Origin: DATCZS01 sp036525795
Lineage (GTDB): Bacteria; Actinomycetota; Acidimicrobiia; Spongiisociales; ZC4RG35
Direction of reading: 5' to 3'
Length of the DNA stretch: 21,555 nucleotides
NCBI GenBank assembly: GCA_036525795.1
Contig: DATCZS010000158.1
Span: 1-21,555 of the forward strand
The notes under the pieces are model-generated. The model saw nothing but the letters and a program-made list of their open reading frames with translations, was not told where the DNA came from and did no database searches. Positions 1 to 7,582 of the stretch are shown here, piece by piece. A program made the translations under genes and the position numbers. Numbering within the stretch: position 1 is the stretch's first letter; the number at the start of each line of letters is the position of its first letter.

Positions 1-623
1 CGGATCGAGACCAGTTCGCGCACAACGGCGCACCGCCCGACCAGGGCGGCCGCCACCGGAAGGGTTTCCAGGAGACGCCGTCGACCGTCGTCGTCGAGTT
101 CGTGCAGCACCGGAGACTGCAGGCCGCGAGGAGCGACTCCCCCTGCCAGCACCATTCCCACGAGAGAGGTGCCGGACCGGATGAAGGCCCTGGCACACTC
201 GAACCCGAACTCGCTGCGCCGCAGTCGAGGGGCGAGGTCGACGTCGTCGCCCAGCGTCTTCCATTCGGACACACAGCGCTCGACGATCTCCGGATCCCCA
301 TCGTGGCGGGCATACCACTCGCAGGGGTTGGCGATCCGGGTGATGGGACGGCCGTCGAGGTCGGTCACCACCATCATCACGCCGAGGCGCTCCGCCATCA
401 CGTCGATGACCGTCTGGGCGGTCAGACCGTCCACCGTCGCATCCTCGGGGTGCCCATCGCGCAGAGGGCCGACGATGCGATCGATCCCGGCGGCGGGGAA
501 GCGCCACTGCGTGCCCACCTTGATCGCCGGAAGTCGACCGTCCCCCGCCATGCGATAGACGGTCGACTTGTCCACCCTGAGCAGACGCTGCACCTGACGG
601 GCGGTGAGCAAATCCTGGGACAT
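1..623 (-). CDS. Helix-turn-helix / PocR-like sensor protein (partial, C-terminus beyond window)
   Basis: About 207 residues are visible, read leftwards from ATG at 623. Residues 5-50 form an excisionase/MerR-type helix-turn-helix (LTARQVQRLL, then STVYRMAGDGRLPAIKVG and WRF), as in small DNA-binding heads of the HTH_17 family. The rest resembles a PocR-type ligand-sensing domain: the pattern VVTDLDGRPI, then NPCEWY, ERCVSEW, FECARAF and VGMVLAGGVAP, with three spaced cysteines. PocR domains are thought to sense small hydrocarbon-like molecules, so a transcriptional regulator is likely; its ligand is unknown. An AGGAG lies about 9 nt upstream of ATG 623. An in-frame ATG at 650 would add nine residues and also has a purine-rich leader, so the start is uncertain. 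It is divergent from the phosphoribosyltransferase-hydrolase gene, sharing the intergenic control region. HTH call firm; PocR call from motif pattern only. Confidence 0.75.
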   Translation of the reverse strand, partial: MSQDLLTARQVQRLLRVDKSTVYRMAGDGRLPAIKVGTQWRFPAAGIDRIVGPLRDGHPEDATVDGLTAQTVIDVMAERLGVMMVVTDLDGRPITRIANPCEWYARHDGDPEIVERCVSEWKTLGDDVDLAPRLRRSEFGFECARAFIRSGTSLVGMVLAGGVAPRGLQSPVLHELDDDGRRRLLETLPVAAALVGRCAVVRELVSI

Positions 624-687
624 CTCCTGCCTCTCCTGCCTCTTGTGCATCCCTTCACATATTCGGATCCATGCATGAGTTGTGAGA

Positions 688-702
688 GGGGCCGGAAGTC
701 CC
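688..702 (-). promoter_or_regulatory. DosR-like box 1
   Basis: The minus strand reads GGGACTTCCGGCCCC. This matches the degenerate form of the mycobacterial DosR (DevR) hypoxia/dormancy operator, GGGACTTnnGGCCC, at every defined position. It lies about 150 nt upstream of the phosphoribosyltransferase-hydrolase start at 850. That a DosR-like regulator binds here is inference from the motif; no such regulator is encoded in the window. Confidence 0.55.
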
Positions 703-709
703 ACCCCCT

Positions 710-724
710 AGGGCCGAAACTCCC
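710..724 (-). promoter_or_regulatory. DosR-like box 2
   Basis: The minus strand reads GGGAGTTTCGGCCCT, one mismatch from GGGACTTnnGGCCC. It starts exactly 22 nt from box 1, about two helical turns, so both boxes would face the same side of the DNA. That geometry is typical of paired operators and supports a real site more than either box alone. Confidence 0.5.
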
Positions 725-728
725 GGTT

Positions 729-744
729 CGTGACAGAGTTCACA
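729..744. promoter_or_regulatory. CRP/GlxR-like palindrome
   Basis: The sequence GTGA-CAGAGT-TCAC at 730-743 is a perfect GTGA-N6-TCAC palindrome, flanked by C and A. It fits the CRP/FNR-family consensus and the actinobacterial CRP form GTGnnAnnnnnCACA. It sits 5 nt downstream of DosR-like box 2 and between two divergent genes, so it could serve either one. Assignment to CRP is inference. Confidence 0.45.
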
Positions 745-849
745 ACCATGCGCCCGGGATTGCGGCCGACAGCCGAGCACCACATCTCATGGCAGGAGAC
801 CCTTGACCGGCACACCCACGGCGCGCGACGGTCGAGACGGAGGTCGCAC

Positions 850-2163
850 ATGTTCCGAGATCGAGTCGACGCGGGTCGAACCCTGGCCGAGGTCCTCGCA
901 CCGTATGCCGATCGGCACCCCGTGATTCTCGGGGTCCCGCGCGGAGGGGTGGTTGTGGCCTACGAGGTGGCTCGCCGCCTGCGGGCACCGCTCGACGTGG
1001 TGCTGGTCCGCAAACTGGGCGTCCCCTCCCAACCCGAGCTCGGCTTTGGCGCCATCGGGGAAGGAGGGGTGGAGATCCTCGACCAGTCGATGATCGCCCG
1101 CGCCGGAGTGAGCCCCGACGCCGTCGCCGACGTCACAGAGAAGGAGCGACGAGAACTGGAGCGGCGGATCCGCGCCTACCGCGGGACCCGAGCTCCTGTC
1201 GACCTGGCAGGACAGACCGTCATCATCGTCGACGACGGCATCGCCACCGGCGTGTCCATCCGGGCGGCGGCCCGGGTGATCCGGGAACGCGGCGCCTCCT
1301 GGGTGGTGATCGCCGCCCCCGTCGGGCCTCCGTCTGTCGTGGCGAGACTGTTCGAAGAGGCGGACGACGTCGTGGTCGTCGAGGAGCCGACGCACATGAT
1401 GGCGATCGGGGCCTGGTATCAGGACTTCCACCCGGTTCAGGACGATGAGGTGACCCGACTCCTGGCGCGCGCCGGAGACGAGGCCCACCTTCCGGCCCGT
1501 CCCGGAGCCTGCCGGGCCGCCGAGGTCGAGATCCCCATCGGCCACCACCTGCTCGAGGCCACGCTCCACGTTCCCGACGGCGCCACCGGGATCGTGGCGT
1601 TCGCCCACGGCAGCGGCAGCAGCCGCCACAGCCCCCGCAACAAGAAGGTGGCAGCCGCACTCAACTCCGCCCACCTCGGCACGCTGCTGTTCGACTTGCT
1701 GACCCCAGAAGAGGCGCAGCATCGCAACAACGTCTTCGACATCGACCTGCTCGCCGGCCGGCTGGGAGAGGCCGTGAATTGGCTCGACTCGAGCCCTGAC
1801 TCCTCCGGCCTCCCCATCGGCCTCTTCGGGGCGAGCACCGGTGCGGCGGCCGCCCTCACCGCGGCCGCCGCCGAACCGGGCCTCGTCCGGGCAGTGGTGT
1901 CACGCGGCGGGCGCCCCGACCTTGTCCCGCCTGCTCGAATGGCGCTGGTGCGGGCGCCCACGCTCCTCATCGTCGGCGGGGCGGACAGAGCCGTCCTCGA
2001 GATGAACAGAGAGGCCGGCACACATCTGATCTGCGAGCACCGCATCGAGGTCGTTCCGGGGGCCGGCCACCTGTTCGAGGAACCGGGCGCCCTCGACGCG
2101 GTCGGCCACCTCGCCGCCGAGTGGTTCTCGCACAGGCTCTCCAGAGCATTGACGAGGAGCTGA
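850..2163 (+). CDS. Phosphoribosyltransferase fused to dienelactone-hydrolase-like alpha/beta hydrolase
   Basis: The protein is 437 aa, from ATG 850 with GGAGG at 839-843 (6-nt spacer). Residues 1 to about 210 are a type I phosphoribosyltransferase fold. The PRPP-binding loop VDDGIATGVS is near 127-136, and RKLGVPSQPELGFGA lies near 54-68. Residues about 225-437 form an alpha/beta hydrolase of the dienelactone hydrolase type: FAHGSGSSRH near 251-260, nucleophile elbow GAST with Ser329, likely acid Asp379 (GGADR) and His407 (GAGH). The same two-domain build is known from mycobacterial DosR-regulon proteins such as Rv0571c; the substrate of either domain is unknown. The DosR-like and CRP-like sites upstream fit hypoxia or starvation control. 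rtcB follows 3 nt after the stop, so the two are probably co-transcribed. Confidence 0.88.
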   Translation: MFRDRVDAGRTLAEVLAPYADRHPVILGVPRGGVVVAYEVARRLRAPLDVVLVRKLGVPSQPELGFGAIGEGGVEILDQSMIARAGVSPDAVADVTEKERRELERRIRAYRGTRAPVDLAGQTVIIVDDGIATGVSIRAAARVIRERGASWVVIAAPVGPPSVVARLFEEADDVVVVEEPTHMMAIGAWYQDFHPVQDDEVTRLLARAGDEAHLPARPGACRAAEVEIPIGHHLLEATLHVPDGATGIVAFAHGSGSSRHSPRNKKVAAALNSAHLGTLLFDLLTPEEAQHRNNVFDIDLLAGRLGEAVNWLDSSPDSSGLPIGLFGASTGAAAALTAAAAEPGLVRAVVSRGGRPDLVPPARMALVRAPTLLIVGGADRAVLEMNREAGTHLICEHRIEVVPGAGHLFEEPGALDAVGHLAAEWFSHRLSRALTRS

Positions 2164-2166
2164 GCG

Positions 2167-3603
2167 GTGGTTGACGGGCTCGACCAGATCCGGCTCGATC
2201 CGGCCGGCACCGACCGCTGGGAGATCGCACCCTTCGGATCGATGCAGGTACCCGGCGTGGTGTTCGCGTCGGAGGCCCTGCTGCCGGACGTGGCCGCCGA
2301 CCGCTCGCTGGAGCAGGTGTGCAACGTGGCCACCCTTCCGGGCATCGTCAAGGCGTCGTACGCCATGCCAGACATCCACTGGGGCTACGGGTTCCCCATC
2401 GGCGGAGTCGCCGCCACCGACGTCGACGCGGGCGGGGTGGTGGCGCCCGGGGGAGTCGGCTTCGACATCTCCTGCGGGGTCCGGCTGCTCGTGTCAGACC
2501 TGGACCGCCCCCGGCTCACGCCGCACGCAGGCGAGTTGATGGACGGCCTGGGTCACGCCATTCCGCGCGGCGTCGGCCGAGGCGGGGTCTGGGCTGTCGA
2601 CGACACAGACCTCGAACGCATCCTCCGCGTCGGTGCCCGGCATGCGGTGGCGAGGGGATTCGGAAGGCCGGAGGACCTCGACCGGTGCGAGGAACGCGGG
2701 GCGATCGAGGTGGACGACATCTCCGGGGTGTCCGAACGGGCCCGGGCGCGCGGGATGGGCCAGGTCGGCAGTCTCGGCTCCGGGAACCACTTCCTCGAGG
2801 TGCAGCGAGTGGACACCATCTTCGACGAGACGACGGCCGCCGCGTTCGGACTGTTCCTCGATCAGATCTGCGTACTCATCCACACCGGCTCGCGGGGACT
2901 CGGACACCAGGTGTGCTCCGACCACACCGCCACGATGGGCCAGGCGATGGCACGCCACGGGATCTCCGTCCCCGATCGGCAGCTGGCGTGCGTGCCGGTC
3001 CGTTCCACCGAAGGCGAGCGGTACCTCCACGCCATGCGGGCCTCAGCCAACTTCGGGCGCGCCAACCGACAGGTGCTCACGCACGGCGCCAGGCAGGTGT
3101 TCGAGGATGTGGCGCGAACCGAGCTCCGGCTCCTCTACGACGTTTCCCACAACCTGGCCAAGCTCGAGACCCACGAAGTGGATGGAGACCTCCGCCTGCT
3201 GTGCGTCCACCGGAAGGGAGCGACGAGAGCCCTCCCGCCCCACCACCCCGACCTGCCATCGGAACTGGCCGCGCACGGTCAGCCCGTGCTGGTTCCCGGA
3301 TCGATGGGCACCTCCTCGTATGTGCTGGCCGGAGCAACCGGGTCAGAGGCCTTCCACTCCACCTGCCACGGCGCCGGCCGGGCCATGAGCCGGACCCAGG
3401 CGCGCAAGAAGATCAGGGGAGAGACCCTGCAGCGCCAGCTCGAAGACGAGGGGATCATGGTGCGGGGAGCATCGGCCAAGGGGCTGGCCGAGGAGGCGCC
3501 GTTCGCATACAAGGACGTAGACGAGGTGGTGCTCACCTGTGAGCGGGCGGGCCTCGCACGCCGGGTCGCCCGGCTGGTTCCGGTGGGGGTCGTGAAGGGC
3601 TGA
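2167..3603 (+). CDS. rtcB: RNA-splicing ligase RtcB
   Basis: The protein is 478 aa, the normal size for RtcB. RtcB is a Mn2+- and GTP-dependent ligase that joins RNA 3'-phosphate or 2',3'-cyclic phosphate ends to 5'-OH ends, in tRNA splicing or RNA repair. All metal and guanylylation residues are visible by motif: Asp100 and Cys103 (GFDISCG), Asn207-His208 (GSGNHFLEV), His239 (IHTGSRGLGHQ), His328 (DVSHNLAK), and the GMP-accepting His401 (CHGAGRAMSR). It starts at GTG 2167, preceded by GAGGAG, and lies 3 nt after the phosphoribosyltransferase-hydrolase gene. The archease gene is convergent with a 4-nt gap, which puts enzyme and activator side by side but on opposite strands. The hydrolase-rtcB arrangement suggests an RNA-repair role under stress (inference). 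Confidence 0.96.
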   Translation: MVDGLDQIRLDPAGTDRWEIAPFGSMQVPGVVFASEALLPDVAADRSLEQVCNVATLPGIVKASYAMPDIHWGYGFPIGGVAATDVDAGGVVAPGGVGFDISCGVRLLVSDLDRPRLTPHAGELMDGLGHAIPRGVGRGGVWAVDDTDLERILRVGARHAVARGFGRPEDLDRCEERGAIEVDDISGVSERARARGMGQVGSLGSGNHFLEVQRVDTIFDETTAAAFGLFLDQICVLIHTGSRGLGHQVCSDHTATMGQAMARHGISVPDRQLACVPVRSTEGERYLHAMRASANFGRANRQVLTHGARQVFEDVARTELRLLYDVSHNLAKLETHEVDGDLRLLCVHRKGATRALPPHHPDLPSELAAHGQPVLVPGSMGTSSYVLAGATGSEAFHSTCHGAGRAMSRTQARKKIRGETLQRQLEDEGIMVRGASAKGLAEEAPFAYKDVDEVVLTCERAGLARRVARLVPVGVVKG

Positions 3604-3607
3604 GGCC

Positions 3608-4045
3608 TCACACGTCCACCATCAGCCGGCACCTCCACCCGGTGTCTGTGGGCACGAGCACGGCGCCCGTTCGTGCCACCGCCTTGGGGGCCGGGCCGAT
3701 GATGTCCACCACCTCACGGTCGCCCAGTTCGATCCACCCATGCGTCGAGGTCGGGGACTCCCCGGCGATCTCGGCGCCGATCGGGATCCGGTCGAGTGTG
3801 TCGAGGGCGAAGATGACCTCCTCCAGCAGGGAGGGGACCAGTTCCTCCGGAACCGCCACCACCACCCGCAGGGGAACCCGGGCTGTCGGGGTGGCGGGAC
3901 CGGCATAGATCGCGCAGCACCCGGCGACCACCTCTTCGAGACACGCCGCCCGAGTAGGTCCCCAGGCCTCCACCACCACGTCTGCGGTGTGGTCTGTCAG
4001 CCGGTGTCCCCGCCCGTCCTGCATCGCTCCCGCCGGGCTGCCCAT
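3608..4045 (-). CDS. Archease-like protein
   Basis: The protein is about 145 aa. It has the archease signature GHRLTDHTADVVVEAWG near the N-terminus, the helix-rich middle (LEEVIFALDTLDRIPIG) and a C-terminal AVLVPTDTGWRCRLMVDV ending in Asp-Val. Archease is a small metal-binding activator that promotes RtcB guanylylation and multiple turnover. I chose ATG 4045 because GGGTGAG, overlapping the stop of the upstream permease gene, gives a good ribosome site at about 7 nt. ATG 4024 is an alternative with a very short spacer. It lies 8 nt behind the TSUP permease gene on the same strand and converges on rtcB. The family call rests on motifs and on the rtcB neighbour, which reinforce each other. 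Confidence 0.85.
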   Translation of the reverse strand: MGSPAGAMQDGRGHRLTDHTADVVVEAWGPTRAACLEEVVAGCCAIYAGPATPTARVPLRVVVAVPEELVPSLLEEVIFALDTLDRIPIGAEIAGESPTSTHGWIELGDREVVDIIGPAPKAVARTGAVLVPTDTGWRCRLMVDV

Positions 4046-4053
4046 CGCGGCGC

Positions 4054-4962
4054 TCACCCGACACCGGCGAAGAGGGCGAGGGCACCGAGAACGCATGCCA
4101 GCAGCCCCACGGCCAGCCGGATGGACCGGGCCGGGAGCAGGCGGACGGTCCACACTGCCGCCGGGACGCCGGCCAGCGCACCCGCCGCGATCGGGAGGGC
4201 GATCGAGGGTGCGGGCCACGCCGCAACCAGCCCGAAGGCGACCAGGGCGACGAGCGACACCGGGGCCTCCACTGCGGACGTGACGCCGACGGCGTCGCGC
4301 TCGGGAATCCCGATCACCATCTGCCCGCCGGTCACGACGGGGCCGAACCCGGCGCTCGACAGGCCCTTGGCGGCTGCCGCCAGCAGACCGAGCGCCGCCA
4401 CGCTCCTCCAGCGGAACTCCCGAACGGCGCCCCGCTGCAGCACCAGGACGGCGCCGGTGACGAAGATGACGCCGCCGACGACGACCTCGCCCGGAAACGC
4501 CCCGAGCAATCCCCCCACCGCCCCGCCGGCGGCCGCTCCCACCAGCGCCGGAGGCAGCATCGTCGCCATCACCCCTCGGTCACGGCTGCCCGCGCTCAGG
4601 TCCACGTTGGCCGCGCGGTGGTGGAGCACGGCGGCGAGCGATCCGGACAGCGCCTCCGCCATCAACACGGCGGGCAGCACCACCTCGACGTCGAAGCCCA
4701 CCAGCAGCAGCACGGGAGCCATCACCGTGCCGAAGCCCATCCCGACGGCCGAATCGACGTACTCCGCCGCCGCCGCCAGCAGGGCGATTCCGACCAGCAG
4801 GCCGACCGAAGGCTCGCCGGGCCACCGCAGATCCGGTGGCGACCACGCAAGCCGGACCAGTCCCAGGACCAGTCCCGCCAGCACCACCACCAGCACCGAC
4901 CGCAGGATGAGATAGAGGCGCCAGCGTCCGCGGAGCCCTGGGCTCGCCGATTTCACACGCAC
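4054..4962 (-). CDS. TauE/SafE-type (TSUP) membrane permease
   Basis: The protein is 302 aa with about eight hydrophobic segments. The TSUP-like motif EYVDSAVGMGFGTVMAPVLL lies near residues 67-86, and its internal-repeat counterpart AKGLSSAGFGPVVTGGQM follows in the second half. The family exports or imports sulfite, sulfonates and other small anions; the substrate cannot be told here. The GTG at 4962 gives an N-terminus rich in basic residues before the first membrane segment. A GTG at 4956, preceded by AGAGG, is an equally plausible start. It is transcribed with archease and is divergent from yjjI across a 162-nt spacer, so a link to the YjjI substrate is possible but not shown. Confidence 0.82.
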   Translation of the reverse strand: MRVKSASPGLRGRWRLYLILRSVLVVVLAGLVLGLVRLAWSPPDLRWPGEPSVGLLVGIALLAAAAEYVDSAVGMGFGTVMAPVLLLVGFDVEVVLPAVLMAEALSGSLAAVLHHRAANVDLSAGSRDRGVMATMLPPALVGAAAGGAVGGLLGAFPGEVVVGGVIFVTGAVLVLQRGAVREFRWRSVAALGLLAAAAKGLSSAGFGPVVTGGQMVIGIPERDAVGVTSAVEAPVSLVALVAFGLVAAWPAPSIALPIAAGALAGVPAAVWTVRLLPARSIRLAVGLLACVLGALALFAGVG

Positions 4963-5052
4963 CTCTGTGCCGGGTCCCGTACCCAGCGTCTCGCATCTCG
5001 ACCGATGCCAACAGAGTCGAAGTGCACCCGGGCCCGGAGGGCCCAGGGGCCC

Positions 5053-5081
5053 TTGTCATCGGCCGGCCGGCGTGCCACGCT
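5053..5081 (+). promoter_or_regulatory. Candidate yjjI promoter
   Basis: TTGTCA at 5053-5058 matches the -35 consensus at five of six bases. A 17-nt spacer follows, then CACGCT at 5076-5081, a weak -10 that keeps only the A at position 2 and the final T. It lies 44 nt upstream of the yjjI start codon. Three GGGCCC elements sit immediately upstream at 5030-5052. Position and -35 are good; the -10 is poor. Confidence 0.35.
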
Positions 5082-5124
5082 CTGGGTCGAGACTGCAGTC
5101 GGCATGTCGTGCACGGAGGATGCG

Positions 5125-6669
5125 ATGAGCGATCTCGAACGGTTTCAAGCCTCGATCTCCGACGTCACCCGCTCTCCGGTGTTGACCTACCGCCAGCGAC
5201 TGCATCAACTGGCGCTCCTCGCCGAGGAGATGCTGCCGTACCCCAAGCTGTCGAGCGAGGCAGAGCAGGCACTGGCCACCGGCCTGGTGTCCGACCTCGA
5301 CGAGGGCCACGCCCCGTACCGGCCCCGGTACACCCTGCCCGACTACTCGGTTGCCCTGTCCAACGGATCTCCCTATCTCGAACTCGAGCCTCCGGGCGAT
5401 CTGGAGGAAGCGGTCGACCTCCTCCAGATCGTCTATCACCACGTACCGTCCATCACGAGCTTCCCGGTCTCCTTCGGCGATCTCGACACCCTGCTGGCCC
5501 CCTACCTCGACGAGACATGGGACGACGACCGGCTCGACCGGCTCTTCACCCGGTTGTGGCGATTCCTCGACCGCACGATCCCCGATGCCTTCGCCCACGC
5601 CAACATCGGCCCCGTCGACACTCCCATCACGCGGTCGGTGCTTCGGGTCGACTCCCGTCTCGCGCAGGTCGTTCCCAACCTGACTCTGAAATGGGACCCC
5701 GACGTCAGCGGCGACGCCCTCCTGCACCTGGCCGCCCAGTCGATCGCCGCCGTGAACAAGCCCCACATCGCCAACGACCCGCTCATCCGCCGTGACTTCC
5801 CCGAGGGCTACGGCGTGGTGAGCTGCTACAACACGCTCCCTCTCGGTGGCGGGTCGCACACGCTCGTCCGCCTGAACCTCAAGGAGAGCCTGGCGAGGGG
5901 CTCCGATGACATCGATCGCTACCTCGACACGGTGCTCCCAGAGCATGTCGAGCTGGCCTTCGAGGTCATCGAGGCGCGGGTCCGTTTCCTGGTGGAGGAG
6001 GCAGGCTTCTACGAGCACTCGTTCCTCGTGCGAGAGGGCTTGCTCCATGCCGACCGGTTCACCGCCATGTTCGGGATCTACGGTCTTGCCGAGCTCGTGG
6101 AGGGTCTCCTCCCGGGGGTGCGCTACGGACAGGACCCCGAGGCCAACGACCTGGCGCACCGGGTGGTCCGAGTGATCGCAGACCGCGTCGGGCGCCGGGA
6201 CGTGCCCCACTGTCGGGGCGGACGCGCCACCCTGCACGCCCAGTCCGGCATCAGCGAGGATGTCGGGGTGACGGCAGGGGCCCGCGTGCCGATCGGGCGA
6301 GAGCCGGAGTTGATCGACCACATCCTGGCGGTGGCGCCCCACCACGCCATGTTCACCTCCGGGATCAGCGACATCTTCGCCCTCGAAGCCTCGGTGCGGG
6401 CCAATCCGACGGCGATCGTCGACGTCACCAAGGGAGCCTTCCGCCACGACATGCGCGAGATCACCTTCAACGTCGAGGGCTGTGACCTGGTGCGAGTCAC
6501 CGGGTACATGGTCCGGCTCTCCGACATCGAGAAGCTCAGAACCGAGGGATCTCGCATCAACAGCACCGCGCTGGGAGCCGAGTCGATCGAGAATTGGGGG
6601 CTGCTGGGAAGGCTGCCACGGGTGATCAGCCACGAGACCGATCCCCGGCTGAAGTCGGTCTTTCGGTGA
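5125..6669 (+). CDS. yjjI: YjjI-family glycyl radical enzyme
   Basis: The protein is 514 aa, close to E. coli YjjI (about 516). Landmarks shared with that family run along its whole length: APYRPRYTLPDY, IVYHHVPSITS, FAHANIGPVDTPITR, GYGVVSCYNTLPLGGGSHT, LHAQSGIS, VAPHHAMFTSGISDI, and near the C-terminus LVRVTGYMVRLSDI. The glycyl radical site is Gly460 in RVTGYM. The likely thiyl-radical cysteine is Cys234 in VVSCYN. Glycyl radical enzymes do oxygen-sensitive radical chemistry in the cytoplasm; the YjjI reaction is not established. ATG 5125 has GGAGGA about 5 nt upstream. yjjW follows with a 4-nt GTGA overlap, so enzyme and activase are translationally coupled. The frame stays open upstream to 4618, but that part is antisense to the permease and is not family-like. 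Confidence 0.95.
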   Translation: MSDLERFQASISDVTRSPVLTYRQRLHQLALLAEEMLPYPKLSSEAEQALATGLVSDLDEGHAPYRPRYTLPDYSVALSNGSPYLELEPPGDLEEAVDLLQIVYHHVPSITSFPVSFGDLDTLLAPYLDETWDDDRLDRLFTRLWRFLDRTIPDAFAHANIGPVDTPITRSVLRVDSRLAQVVPNLTLKWDPDVSGDALLHLAAQSIAAVNKPHIANDPLIRRDFPEGYGVVSCYNTLPLGGGSHTLVRLNLKESLARGSDDIDRYLDTVLPEHVELAFEVIEARVRFLVEEAGFYEHSFLVREGLLHADRFTAMFGIYGLAELVEGLLPGVRYGQDPEANDLAHRVVRVIADRVGRRDVPHCRGGRATLHAQSGISEDVGVTAGARVPIGREPELIDHILAVAPHHAMFTSGISDIFALEASVRANPTAIVDVTKGAFRHDMREITFNVEGCDLVRVTGYMVRLSDIEKLRTEGSRINSTALGAESIENWGLLGRLPRVISHETDPRLKSVFR

Positions 6670-7568
6670 GCCGAGCCGCCTCCGAGCTGCAGCGGGTGAC
6701 GCACCCGCTGACACCGGGTCCGGGAATCCTCGAAGTCGCCGGCACCCTCCGTTCGAGCCTCGTCGACGGCCCCGGGCACCGCTTCGTACTGTTCCTCCAG
6801 GGATGCAACTTCGACTGCATCGCATGCCACAACCCATCCACCATCGGGAGATGCACGGGCTGTGGGGTGTGCGTCGAGGTCTGCCCCCACGGGGCGCTCG
6901 ACGTCCTCAACGACGCGGAGATCACCTTCGACCCTGCCGCCTGTGACCACTGCCGGGCGTGCATCGCACCCTGCCCGATCGACGCCGATCCCGCCATCCG
7001 CCTGGCAACGGTGGCCGAGATCGTCGCCGAGATCCACGAGGTGGCGGCGTTCATCGGAGGGGTGACCGTCACCGGGGGCGAGCCCACCCTGCAACTCGAC
7101 GCAGTGGTGGCACTGTTCGAGTCGCTCGCGGCCGACCCGGGCACTTCCCGGCTCAGCCGGCTGATCGACACCAACGGCACCCTCGACCTGGCGGGGTGGG
7201 AACGTCTCGCACCGGTGATGGATGGCGCCATGGTCGACCTCAAGGCGGGAACCGACGATCTCCACCGCCGCATCACCGGCCAGGGCATCACCCGGGTGAA
7301 GGAGTCGATCCTCTCCCTCCATCGCATGGGGCGCCTCGCCGAGATCCGGCTGCTGGTGGTCCCCGGAGTCACGGACACGGCATCCGAACTCGATGCGTGG
7401 TCGGGGTTCGTCCGCCAGGTGGACCCGGCGGTCCCCGTGCGGCTGATGGGGTTCCGACACGCCGGCACCCGTTCGACTGCTCACCACTGGCCCGAGGCGA
7501 CCGGCGCCGACGTCGAGCGAGTGAGCCAGGTCCTCGCTTCCCGGGGTCTCACCGGCATCGCCGGCTGA
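6666..7568 (+). CDS. yjjW: YjjW-family glycyl radical enzyme activase (radical SAM)
   Basis: The protein is 300 aa. It makes the glycyl radical on YjjI by reductive cleavage of S-adenosylmethionine. The SAM-cluster motif CX3CX2C is Cys47, Cys51 and Cys54 (GCNFDCIACHNP). Two ferredoxin-type 4Fe-4S motifs are inserted: Cys63/66/69/73 and Cys93/96/99/103. The SAM-binding TGGEP is at 136-140. Two extra clusters are usual for activases of non-PFL glycyl radical enzymes and match E. coli YjjW, as do SLVDGPGHRFVLFLQGC, DGAMVDLKA and the C-terminal PVRLMGFRHAG region. The start GTG 6666 overlaps the yjjI stop (GTGA); an open extension to 6594 inside yjjI is rejected because the family begins near this point. 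There is no strong Shine-Dalgarno, consistent with coupled translation. Confidence 0.95.
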   Translation: MSRAASELQRVTHPLTPGPGILEVAGTLRSSLVDGPGHRFVLFLQGCNFDCIACHNPSTIGRCTGCGVCVEVCPHGALDVLNDAEITFDPAACDHCRACIAPCPIDADPAIRLATVAEIVAEIHEVAAFIGGVTVTGGEPTLQLDAVVALFESLAADPGTSRLSRLIDTNGTLDLAGWERLAPVMDGAMVDLKAGTDDLHRRITGQGITRVKESILSLHRMGRLAEIRLLVVPGVTDTASELDAWSGFVRQVDPAVPVRLMGFRHAGTRSTAHHWPEATGADVERVSQVLASRGLTGIAG

Positions 7569-7582
7569 CGGAGTCGGCGGCC

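Noticed and set aside
678..747. Rex-type operator formed by TTGTGA at 680 and TTCACAA at 739
   Set aside because: The two halves are about 55 nt apart, far from the usual 6-nt spacing; the TTCACAA half is better explained by the CRP-like palindrome.
5046..5060. Third DosR-like box upstream of yjjI (GGGGCCCTTGTC)
   Set aside because: Only the first six bases match; the other half-site does not.
4618..5124. In-frame open extension upstream of yjjI giving a 683-residue protein
   Set aside because: It is antisense to the TSUP permease, is low-complexity and basic, and YjjI homologues begin near ATG 5125, which has a good ribosome site.
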